64,000 nt of DNA, from contig NZ_BSTF01000002.1 of assembly GCF_030269365.1 (NCBI RefSeq), positions 1-64,000 of the forward strand, in the 5' to 3' direction. Under the pieces are notes generated by a model. The model was given only the letters and a program-made list of their open reading frames with translations. It did not search any database and was not told the origin of the DNA. Shown here piece by piece: positions 6,609 to 18,600 of the stretch. This DNA comes from Lentzea sp. NBRC 102530 (lineage in GTDB: Bacteria; Actinomycetota; Actinomycetes; Mycobacteriales; Pseudonocardiaceae). A program made the translations under genes and the position numbers. Each line of letters begins with the position of its first letter. Positions within the stretch are counted from its first letter, which is position 1.

Positions 6609-9600
6609 AACGAGCCAGAGCACAACACGTCCACCTCCACCAACGCTGCGGAGTCGTGGGAACGACTCGTGCACGCTCCGGCAGCCGAGCAGCACCAGTT
6701 GCTCGTCGACCTCGTGGCGCAGGCTTCGGCCGCCGTGCTCCGCCGGACGCAGGAAATCCCGCCCGACCGGCCGTTCCTCGAGCTGGGGTTCGACTCCATC
6801 GCGGCGGTGGACCTGCACGCCAAGCTGACGGCGGCGACCGGGTTGCACCTGCCGATCACGCTGGCGTTCGACTACCCGACGCCGGAGGCGGTGGCGACGT
6901 TCCTGCGGGCCGAGGCGCTGGGACTGTCCGCGGCCCCGATCCTGCCGCCCGCCGCCAACACGGCGTCCGACGAGCCGATCGCGATCGTGTCCATGGCCTG
7001 CCGCTTCCCCGGTGGCCTCAACAGTCCGGAAGACCTGTGGGCGTTCGTCGAGGACGGCGGCGACGCGATCAGCGAGTTCCCGGACAACCGCGGCTGGGAC
7101 CTCGCGAACCTCTACGACCCCGACCCCGAGCGGCAGGGCACGACCTACACCCGTGAAGGCGGGTTCCTGCACGACGCCGACCTGTTCGACGCCGGTTTCT
7201 TCGGCATCGCACCCCGCGAGGCCATCGCGATGGACCCGCAGCAGCGGTTGCTGCTGGAGACCTCGTGGGAGGTGCTGGAGCGGGCGGGCATCGACCCCGG
7301 CACCCTGCGCGGCAGCGCGGCCGCCGTCTACGTGGGTGCCGAGCAGCAGGACTACGGCCCCCGCCTGCACGAGGCGCAGCAGCACGAAGGCACGCTGCTG
7401 ACCGGTAACACCGCCAGCGTCGCGTCCGGTCGCATCGCTTACACGCTGGGACTTGAAGGTCCCGCGGTCACCGTCGACACGGCCTGCTCGGCCTCCCTGG
7501 TGGCATTGCACCTCGCGGTGCAGACGCTGCGCCGCGGCGAGGCCACGCTGGCGTTCGCCGGCGGTGCGGCGATCATGGCGAGCCCCGGGTCGCTGGTCGC
7601 GTTCAGTCGCCAGCGCGGGCTCGCGCCCGACGGCCGGTGCAAGGCGTTCTCCTCCGACGCGGACGGCACCGGCTGGTCCGAGGGCGTCGGCATGCTGTTG
7701 CTGGAGCGGCTTTCCGACGCCCAGCGCAACGGGCACCCCGTGCTCGCCATCGTCAAGGGCACGGCGATCAACCAGGACGGCGCCTCGAACGGCCTCACCG
7801 CGCCGAACGGGCTGTCCCAGCAACGCGTCATCCACCAGGCGCTCGTCGACGCCGGTCTGTCCACCGCGGACGTCGACGTCGTCGAGGCGCACGGAACCGG
7901 CACCAAGCTCGGCGACCCGATCGAGGCCCAGGCCATCCTGGCCACCTACGGGCAGAACCGCGACAAGCCGCTGCTGCTGGGATCGCTGAAGTCGAACCTC
8001 GGTCACACGCAGGCCGCCGCGGGCGTCGCCGGTGTGATCAAGATGGTCATGGCGTTGCAGAACGAACGCCTGCCGCAGACCCTGCACGTCGACCGGCCGT
8101 CCCCGCACGTCGACTGGTCCGCGGGCTCGGTCGAGCTGCTCACCGAGGCCGCGCCGTGGCCGGTGGGCGAGCGCACGCGGCGGGCCGGCGTGTCCGCGTT
8201 CGGCATCAGCGGCACCAACGCGCACACCATCATCGAGGAGTACGTCCCCGAACCCGTCGCGCGGCCGGAGGCGCAACGCCCGGCGGGCGTGCTGCCGTGG
8301 GTGTTGTCGGCCAAGACGGTGGAGGCTCTCGGCGACCAGGCCCGGCACCTGCTGGCGCACCTCGACGCGCGGCCCGAACTGTCCGAAGTGGACGTCGGCT
8401 GCTCGCTCGCCACGACGCGCGTCCCGTTCGAACACCGCGCCGTCGTGCTCGGCGCGGACCCCTCCGACTTCCGGCAGGCGCTGCAGGCGCTCGCCGACGG
8501 CACCTCCTCGCCCGGTCTGCTGACCGGCAGCGGCACCGGTGGCAAGCTCGCGTTCCTGTTCACCGGTCAGGGCAGCCAGCGGCTCTCGATGGGACGGGAG
8601 CTGCACGAGCAGCTCCCCGTGTTCGCGCAGGCGTTCGACGAGGCGTGCCGCCACCTGGACCCGCACCTCGACGTGCCGCTGCGCGACGTCGTCTTCGGTG
8701 ACGACGCGGACCCGCTGGACCGCACCGAGTACACCCAGCCCGCCCTGTTCGCGATCGAGGTCGCGCTGTTCCGCACGCTCGAGTCCTGGGGCGTGCGGCA
8801 GGACTTCGTGGCAGGGCACTCGATCGGCGAGATCGCCGCCGCGCACGTCGCCGGGGTGCTGTCGCTCGACGACGCCTCCGCGCTCGTCGCCGCCCGCGGC
8901 CGGATGATGCAGGCGCTGCCCGCCCTCGGCGCGATGGTGGCCCTGCGCGCCTCCGAAGAAGAAGTGCTGCCCCACCTGCACGACCTCGTCTCGATCGCCG
9001 CGATCAACGGGCCGGGTTCGGTCGTCATCGCCGGTGACGAGGACGCGGTGGCCGAGGTCGTCGCGGCGTTCCCCGACCGGCAGTCCAAGCGGCTCACCGT
9101 GTCGCACGCGTTCCACTCGCCGCTGATGGAACCGATGCTCGACGAGTTCCGCTGGGTCGCAGAGGTCCTCGACTACTCGGCGCCGCGCGTGCCGGTCGTG
9201 TCGACCGTGACCGGCCGGGTCGTGACGGCCGAGGAGCTGTGCTCGCCCGAGTACTGGGTGCAGCACGTGCGCGAGCCCGTCCGGTTCGCCGACGCCGTGG
9301 AGACGTTGAAGGCCAAGGGCGTCTCGACGTTCCTCGAACTCGGCCCCGACGCCGTGCTCACCGCCATGGCCGCGGAGTCCGCGCCCGACAGCGAGCTCAT
9401 CCCGGTGCTGCGCAGGGACCGGTCCGAGGTCCGCTCGCTCGTGACGGCGCTCGCCCGGCTGCACGTGCGCGGTCTGCGCGTGGACTGGGCCGGTTTCTAC
9501 GAGGGCACCGGCGCGGTCCGGGTCGACCTGCCGACCTACCCCTTCCAGCGCGAGAGCTTCTGGCTCGTCGGCCAGTCCGCGCCCACCTCCGTCGACCGGC

Positions 9601-12600
9601 ACGAGACCGAGTTCTGGGCCGCCGTCGACCGCGAGGACCTGGACTCGCTCACCGCCTCCCTGTCGCTGCCCGACTCCGCCGCGCTCGCCGACCTGCTGCC
9701 GGTGCTGGCGAAGTGGCGCCGCGGCTGGGCCTCTTCCTCCATCGTGGACTCGTGGCGCTACCGCGCCGAGTGGCGCCGGCTGGCCGAGGGCGGGACCAGG
9801 GCGACCGGCCGCTGGCTGCTCGTCTCCCGCACGGACCTCGACCTCGGTCTGGACCTCGTGCGGGTCGACCCGTCGGCCGACCGGGTGGCGCTGGCGGAGA
9901 CGCTGGCCGCCGCCGGTCCCGTCGACGGCGTGCTGGCGTTGTGCGACGACGTCGTCGAGACCGTCGTGCTGATCCAGGCGCTCGGGGACGCGGGCATCGG
10001 AGCGAAGCTCTGGTGCGCCACCCGGGGCGCGGTGTCCGCCGCACGCGCCGACGAGGTGAACCCGGCGCTCACCCAGATCTGGGGTGTCGGCCGGGTGGCC
10101 GCGCTGGAGCACCCCGACCGCTGGGGTGGTCTGGTCGACCTGCCCGCCGTCGTGGACGGCCGCGTGCTGGACCGGCTCGCGTGCGTGCTCACCGGCGACG
10201 AGGACCAGGTGGCCCTGCGCGGTCACCGCGTCCTGGGCCGCAGGCTCGTGCAGGCCTCCGCGGCGGGCGGCGCGGAGTGGACTCCGCGCGGCAGGGTGCT
10301 CATCACCGGCGGTACGGGTGCGCTGGGCTCGCAGGTGGCCCGCTGGCTCGCGGACGCGGGCGCCGAGCACCTGGTGCTGACCTCCCGCCGGGGCATGGAC
10401 GCTCCCGGCGCGGCCGAACTGGTGGCGGAGCTCGCTGTTCCCGTCACGGTGGTGGCCTGTGACGTGGCGGACCGCGACGCGTTGGCTGCCTTGCTGGCGG
10501 AGTACCCGCCGGACGCCGTCGTGCACGCCGCGGGCGTCGACTCGCTGGTGTCGCTCGACGCCGAGGACCCGGACGGCTTCCGCGCGGTCGTCGCCGCCAA
10601 GGCGGCCGGCGCCGCGAACCTCGACGCGCTGGTCGGCGACGTGGACGCGTTCGTGCTGTTCTCGTCCATCGCCAGCACGTGGGGCAGTGGCGGCCAGGCC
10701 GCTTACGGTGCGGGCAACGCCTTCCTGGACGGCCTCGCGGAGTCGAGGCGGGCGCGTGGCCTGACCGCGTTGTCGGTGGCCTGGGGTGCCTGGGCCGGCG
10801 CGGGCATGGCGACGGTCGAGGACACCGAGGAACACCTGCGGCTGCGCGGCGTCCGCGCGATGGACCCGGCGCTGGCGCTCAGCGCGCTGCGCAAGGCCGT
10901 CGCACTGGACGAGACCGTCGTGACCGTCGCGGACGTCGACTGGGCGCGGTTCGCGCCGGTCTTCACCTCCGAACGGCACAGCCCGCTGTTCCAGGACCTG
11001 CCGCAGGCCAAGGAGGCCCTCGCGGCGGGCGTGCGCAAGGACGCGGGAGCGGGCCTGACGGCCAAGCTGACCGGACTCGGCGAGCAGGAGCAGCGCCACG
11101 TCGTCCTCGACCTGGTGCGCAGGCACGCCGCCGCCGTGCTCGGTCACTCCTCCGGCGAGGCCATCGAGCCCAACAAGGCGTTCAAGGAGATCGGGTTCGA
11201 CTCGCTGGCCGCCGTGGAGTTCCGCGGCGTGGTCGCGGCGGACACCGGGCTCGCGCTGCCGGCCACGGTGGTGTTCGACTACCCGACCCCGGTCGCGCTG
11301 GCCGACCACCTGCGGGCGGAGCTCGTCGGCGGCCAGGCGGAGGCGGTGGACACGACGGCGGTCCGCACGGACGAGCCGATCGCGATCGTGGCGATGGCGT
11401 GCCGGTTCCCCGGTGGCGTCTCGTCTCCCGAGCAGTTGTGGGACCTCGTCTTCGAGGGCGTCGACACGGTGACCGGCTTCCCGGCGGATCGCGGCTGGGA
11501 CCTGGCGGACCTCTACGACCCGGACCCGGACGCGGCGGGCAAGACCTACGCCCGCGAGGGCGCGTTCCTGCACGACGCGGGGGAGTTCGACCCGGCGTTC
11601 TTCGGGATCTCCCGGCGTGAGGCCCTGGCGATGGACCCGCAGCAGCGGTTGCTGCTGGAGACGTCGTGGGAGGCGTTCGAACGGGCGGGGATCGACCCGA
11701 CCTCGTTGCGGGGCGGTCAAGTCGGCGTCTTCGCCGGTACGAACGGCCAGGACTACGGCGCGCAGCTGACGTCGTTGCCGCCGGAGCTGGAAGGCTACTT
11801 CGGCACGGGTAACGCGGCGAGTGTGTTCTCCGGTCGCATTTCGTACACGTTCGGCTTTGAGGGTCCTGCGGTCACGGTCGACACGGCGTGTTCTTCTTCG
11901 TTGGTGGCGTTGCACTTGGCGGTGCAGGCGCTGCGCAATGGTGAGTGTTCGCTGGCGTTGGCCGGTGGTGTGACGATCATGTCGTCGCCTGCCGCGTTCA
12001 TCGACTTCTCCCGGCAGCGCGGGCTCGCGGCCGACGGGCGTTGCAAGGCGTTCGCCGCTGGGGCCGACGGCACCGCGTGGGGCGAGGGTGTCGGCATGCT
12101 GCTCGTCGAGCGGCTGTCGGATGCCCAGCGCAACGGTCACGAGGTGCTGGCCGTGGTGCGTGGCACCGCGATCAACCAGGACGGTGCGTCGAACGGTTTG
12201 ACGGCGCCGAACGGTCCGTCGCAGCAGCGGGTGATCCGCAAGGCGCTGGCGAACGCCGGTCTGTCCACTTCGGACGTCGACGTGGTGGAGGCGCACGGCA
12301 CGGGTACCGCGCTCGGTGACCCGATCGAGGCGCAGGCGCTGCTGGCGACCTACGGCCAGGACCGCGAGGTTCCGCTGCTGCTGGGCTCGATGAAGTCGAA
12401 CATCGGGCACACCCAGGCCGCCGCCGGTGTCGCCGCGGTGATCAAGATGGTGCTGGCGATGCGGCACGGGATCGTGCCGAAGACGTTGCACGTGGACGAG
12501 CCCACGCCCGAGGTCGACTGGTCGGCCGGGGCGATCGACCTGGCCACGTCGACCACGGACTGGCCGGAGGCCGACCGGCCGCGGCGGGCGGGTGTGTCGT

Positions 12601-15600
12601 CGTTCGGGTTCAGCGGTACGAACGCGCACGCGATCCTGGAGCAGGCGCCGGTCGCCGAGGCACCCGCCGCGACGAGGCTGACGCCGGCCGTGGTGCCGGT
12701 GGTGTTGTCCGGCAAGACTTCCGCGGCGTTGCGGGCGCAGGCCTCCGCGCTGCTGGACTACTCCGGTGACGTGACGGACCTCGGGTTCTCCCTCGCCACC
12801 GGCCGGGCCCGGCTGGAGCACCGGGCGGTGCTCGCGGTCACCGACGACCTGCGCGCGGAACTGGAGACCGTGCTGCGCGGCGAGTCCGAGCCCGCGACCG
12901 GCGGCCGGCTCGCGTTCCTGTTCACCGGTCAGGGCAGCCAGCGGGCCGGCATGGGCCGGGAGCTGTACGAGGCGTTCCCCGTCTTCGCGGACGCCTTCGA
13001 CGAGGTCAGTGACCTGGTCGACGTGCGGATCGACGACCAGGAGACGTTGAACCGCACGGAGTTCACGCAGCCGGCGATCTTCGCGCTCGAGGTGGCGTTG
13101 TTCCGGTTGGTGGAGTCGTGGGGTGTGCGCCCGGACTTCCTGGCCGGGCACTCGATCGGTGAGATCGCTGCCGCGCACGTCGCCGGGGTGTTGTCGCTCG
13201 AGGACGCGGCGAAGCTGATCAGCGCCCGTGCGCGGTTGATGCAGGCGTTGCCCGAGGGCGGTGCGATGGTGGCGTTGCAGGCCACCGAGGACGAGGTCAC
13301 GCCTCACCTGACCGAGCTGGTCTCGATCGCCGCGATCAACGGGCCTTCGTCCGTGGTCGTCGCCGGTGACGAGGCCGCGGTCGAGCAGGTGGTGGCGCAG
13401 TTCGCGGACCGCAAGTCGAAGCGGCTGGCCGTGTCGCACGCGTTCCACTCGCCGTTGATGGATCCGATGCTGGACGACTTCCGGGCCGTGGTCTCGGGTC
13501 TGACGTTCCACGAGCCCCGGATTCCGATGCTGGGCGACGTCACCGACCCGGAGTACTGGGTGCGGCACGTTCGCGAGGCGGTGCGGTTCGCCGACGCGAT
13601 CACGACGTTGGAAGGCCGGGGCGTTTCGACGTTCCTGGAGCTGGGGCCGGACGGTGTCCTCACGGCGATGGGCGCGGAGAGCGTCACGGACGCGGTGCTG
13701 GTCGCCGGGCTGCGCAGGGGCCGGCCGGAGGCCGAGTCGCTGGTGCGGGCGGTCGGCGCGGCGCACGCCCGTGGCGTCGAGGTCGACTGGGCTGCGTACT
13801 TCGCCGGGTCCGGCGCCCGGCGGGTGGAGCTGCCGACGTACGCGTTCCAGCGCGAGTGGTTCTGGCTCGGCGCGGAGTCGCGTGATTCGGGCTGGGGCTA
13901 TCGGGTCGAGTGGCGGCCGGTCACCGTTTCCGGGCGGGTTTCGGGACGCTGGTTGGTGGTCGCTGACCAGGACGAGTCGGCGTTGGTCGACGGACTGGTG
14001 GCGCGTGGCCTCGACGTGGTCGTGGCGGGCCCGGATTCGTTGCCGGACGGCGAATTCGACGGTGTGCTGTCGTTGTGCGCGGACGTGCTCGACACGATCT
14101 CGCTGGTGCGCGGCCTCGATGCGAAGCTGTGGTGCGCGACGCGCGGCGCGGTGTCGACCGGCCGCGACGACGTCGTGGTCGATCCGGACCTGACCCGGAT
14201 CTGGGGCCTCGGCCGGGCCGCCGCGCTGGAGCAGTCGCACCGCTGGGGTGGTCTGGTCGACCTGCCGGAGCTGGACGACCGGGCGCTGGACCGCCTGGTC
14301 GCGGTGCTGGCGGGCAGCGAGGACCAGGTCGCGATCCGGCCGTCCGGTGTGTTCGGCAGGAGGCTCGTCTCCACGAGCGTCGGCACCACCGAGTGGTCGC
14401 CGCGCGGCACGGTGCTGATCACCGGCGGTACGGGTGCGCTCGGCAGCCGGGTCGCGCGATGGCTGGCCGGTGCGGGTGCCGAAAGGCTGGTGCTGACGTC
14501 TCGCCGGGGCCTGGACGCTCCCGGCGCGGCCGAACTGGTAGCGGAGCTGGGCGTTCCCGTCACGGTGGTGGCCTGTGACGTGGCGGATCGCGACGCGCTG
14601 GCCGCGGTGCTGGCGGAGTACCCGCCGGACGCCGTCGTGCACACGGCGGGCGTGGAGATCTCCGCTCCGCTGGCGGAGCAGGACCTGGCCGAGTTCGAGA
14701 CCGTGCTGGCCGCGAAGGTCGACGGCGCCAGGAACCTCGACGCGCTGGTCGGCGACGTGGACGCGTTCGTGCTGTTCTCGTCGATCTCGGGCATCTGGGG
14801 CAGTGGCGGCCAGGCCGCCTACGGCGCCGCCAACGCCTACCTCGACGGTCTCGTGGAGTCGCGCCGGGCACGGGGGCTGACCGCGACGTCGGTCGCCTGG
14901 GGTGGCTGGGCCGAGAGTGGCATGGCCACCGAAGGCGACACCGAGGAACACCTGCGGGCGCGTGGTGTTCGTTTGATGGCGCCGGAGCTGGCGCTTGCGG
15001 AGCTGCGGCGCGCGGTCGGGTCGAACGCCGGTGCGGTGGTCGTCGCGGACGTGGAGTGGGAGAAGTTCGCCCCGCTGTTCACCTCCGTGCGGCCGAGCGC
15101 GTTCCTGGCGGACCTTCCCCAGGTGCGTCAGGCCCTGTCCTCCGTTCCGGCCGGGAACGCGGACGTGGTGGCCCGGTTGAGGGACCTGTCCGAGAACGAC
15201 CAGCGGCACCTGCTGGTGGAGCTGGTGCGCGAGCACGTCTCCGCCGTGCTGGGCGCCAAGGACGTCGTCGAGTCCGGACGCGCGTTCAAGGACCTCGGCT
15301 TCGACTCGCTGACCGCGGTGGAGTTCCGCGGCGCGATCGCCACCGCGACCGGGCTGAAACTGCCCGCCACGGTGGTCTTCGACTATCCGACACCGGCCGC
15401 GCTGGCCGAGCACCTGCGGTCGGAACTCGTGGGTGTCGAGTCCGAGGCGCTCGACACGACGGCCGTCCGGTCCGACGAGCCGATCGCGATCGTGGCGATG
15501 GCGTGCCGGTACCCCGGTGGCGTCACGTCCCCGGAGGACCTGTGGCAGCTGCTGCTCGACCACCGCGACGCCGTGACCGGGTTCCCGGCCGACCGCGGCT

Positions 15601-18600
15601 GGGACCTGGCGGACCTCTACGACCCGGACCCGGACGCCGCGGGGAAGTCGTACGCCCGCGAGGGCGCGTTCGTCGACGGTGTCGGCGACTTCGATCCGGC
15701 CTTCTTCGGGATCTCGCCGCGTGAGGCGCTGGCGATGGACCCGCAGCAGCGCCTGTTGATGGAAACCTCGTGGGAAGCCTTCGAGCGGGCGGGGATCGAC
15801 CCGACCTCGTTGCGCGGTGGCCAGGTCGGTGTCTTCGCGGGCACCAACGGCCAGGACTACGCACTGCAGGTCGGGACGGTGCCGGCGGAGCTGGAAGGCT
15901 ACTTCGGCACCGGTAACGCGGCGAGTGTGTTCTCCGGTCGCATTTCGTACACGTTCGGCTTTGAGGGTCCTGCGGTCACGGTCGACACGGCGTGTTCGTC
16001 TTCGTTGGTGGCGTTGCACTTGGCGGTGCAGGCGCTGCGCAACGGTGAGTGTTCGCTGGCGTTGGCCGGTGGTGTGACGATCATGTCGTCGCCTGCCGCG
16101 TTCATCGACTTCTCCCGGCAGCGTGGACTCGCGGCCGACGGGCGCTGCAAGGCGTTCGCCGCTGGGGCCGACGGGACGGCGTGGGGCGAGGGTGTCGGCA
16201 TGCTGCTCGTGGAGCGGCTGTCTGACGCCCAGCGCAACGGTCACAAGGTGCTGGCCGTAATTCGTGGCACCGCGATCAACCAGGACGGCGCCTCCAACGG
16301 CCTGACGGCGCCGAACGGTCCGTCGCAGCAGCGCGTCATCCGCAAGGCCCTGGCCAACGCCGGGCTGTCCACTTCGGACGTCGACGTGGTGGAGGCGCAC
16401 GGCACCGGTACCGCGTTGGGTGACCCGATCGAGGCGCAGGCTCTTCTCGCCACCTATGGCCAGGACCGCGAGGTGCCGCTGCTCCTGGGGTCGATGAAGT
16501 CGAACATCGGGCACACGCAGGCCGCCGCCGGTGTCGCCGCGGTGATCAAGATGGTGCTGGCGATGCGGCACGGGGTCGTGCCCAAGACGCTGCACGTGGA
16601 CGCGCCGTCGCCGCAGATCGACTGGAGCGCCGGTGCGGTCGAGCTGGCGACGGAGACCGTGCCGTGGCCCGAGACGGGTCATGCCCGCCGGGCCGGTGTG
16701 TCGTCGTTCGGCTACAGCGGCACGAACGCGCACGCGATCATCGAGCAGGCCCCGGTCGTCGAGGGTGCTGTGGTGGAGCGCGTCACTCCTGGCGTGGTGC
16801 CGGTGGTGCTGTCCGGTAAGACCCCGGAAGCGTTGCAGGCGCAGGCGTCGTCGTTGCTGGAGTACTCGGGTGATCTGACGGATCTCGGCTTCTCGCTGGC
16901 GGTCGGCCGGGCCAGGCTGGAGCACCGGGCCGTGCTCGCGGTCACCGATGATCTGAAGGCTGAGCTGGAGACCGTCGTCAACGGCTCGTCGACCGCTGCC
17001 TCCGAGGGCCGGTTGGCGATCCTGTTCACCGGTCAGGGCAGTCAGCGGGCCGGGATGGGCCGTGAGCTGTACGACGCGTTCCCCGCTTACGCCAAGGCTT
17101 TTGACGAGGTCGCGGCTCTGGTTGATGTTCGTGACGAGGAGCTGGACCGGACGGAGTTCACGCAGCCGGCGATCTTCGCGCTGGAAGTCGCGTTGTTCCG
17201 GTTGGTCGAGTCGTGGGGTGTCCGGCCGGACTTCCTGGCGGGGCACTCGATCGGTGAGATCGCTGCCGCGCACGTTTCCGGTGTGCTGTCGCTGGAAGAC
17301 GCGGCCACGTTGATTTCCGCTCGGGCACGCCTGATGCAGGCGTTGCCCGAGGGCGGTGCGATGGTGGCGTTGCAGGCCACCGAGGACGAGGTCACGCCTC
17401 ACCTGGGTGACCTGGTCTCGCTCGCGGCGATCAACGGGCCTTCGTCCGTGGTCGTCGCGGGTGACGAGGCTGCGGTCGAACAGGTCGTGGCGCGGTTCGT
17501 GGACCGGAAGTCGAAGCGGCTCAGTGTTTCGCACGCGTTCCACTCGCCGTTGATGGACCCGATGCTGGACGACTTCCGCGCCGTGGTGTCGAAGCTGACG
17601 TTCAACGCGCCTCGGATCGCGATGCTCGGTGACGTGACGGACCCGGAGTACTGGGTGCGGCACGTGCGTGCCACGGTCCGGTTCGCGGACGCTGTGCGCG
17701 CGCTGGAATCCGATGGCGTGTCGACGTTCCTGGAGCTGGGGCCGGACGGCGTTCTCACGGCGATGGGCGCGGAGAGCGTCACGGACGCCGTGCTGGTCGC
17801 CGGGCTGCGCAAGGGCCGCCCGGAGGCCGAGTCGCTGGTGCGGGCGGTCGGTGCGGTGCACAGCCGTGGCGTGCCGGTGGACTGGGCCGCGTACTTCGCG
17901 GGGTCCGGTGCGCGGCAGGTGGATCTGCCCACCTACCCGTTCCAGCGCGAGCGGTTCTGGCTCGAAGGCACCGGCGCGGTCGTCGGACAGGACTCGGCCG
18001 AGCACCCGTTGCTGGGCGCCGTCTTCCTGATGCCCGACGGCGGGGTGCTGGGCACCGCGCGGCTGTCCACGACGTCCCACCGCTGGCTGGCCGACCACGT
18101 GGTGGCCGGGTCGGTGGTGGTGCCGGGGACGGCGTTGCTGGAGCTGGTGGTCCGCACGGGCGATGAGGTCGGCTGCGGGCACGTCGAAGAGCTGTTGTTG
18201 CAGCAGCCGCTGGTGCTGACCGACGCCGGTGTGAGCGTGCGGGTGCAGGTCGGTGAGCTCGACGGCGGTCGCAGGCCGGTCACCCTGCAGGCGCAGGAAG
18301 GCGATGTCTGGACGACCCACGCGGTCGGCGTGCTGACCGAGTCCGAGGCGCCGGACTTCGAGCTGGGCGCGTGGCCGCCGGCCGGCGCGACCGAGCTGGA
18401 GATCACCGATCTCTACGACGTTCTGGCCGCGAGCGGGCTCGTGTACGGGCCGGTGTTCCGCGGTCTGAAGGCGGCCTGGAAGTCGGGCGACGACCTGTTC
18501 GCCGAGGTCGCGCTGCCGGAGTCGGAGCTGCGTCAGGCCGCCGGGTTCGGTGTGCACCCGGCGTTGCTGGACTCGGTGCTGCACGCGCTGGGGATCGGGC

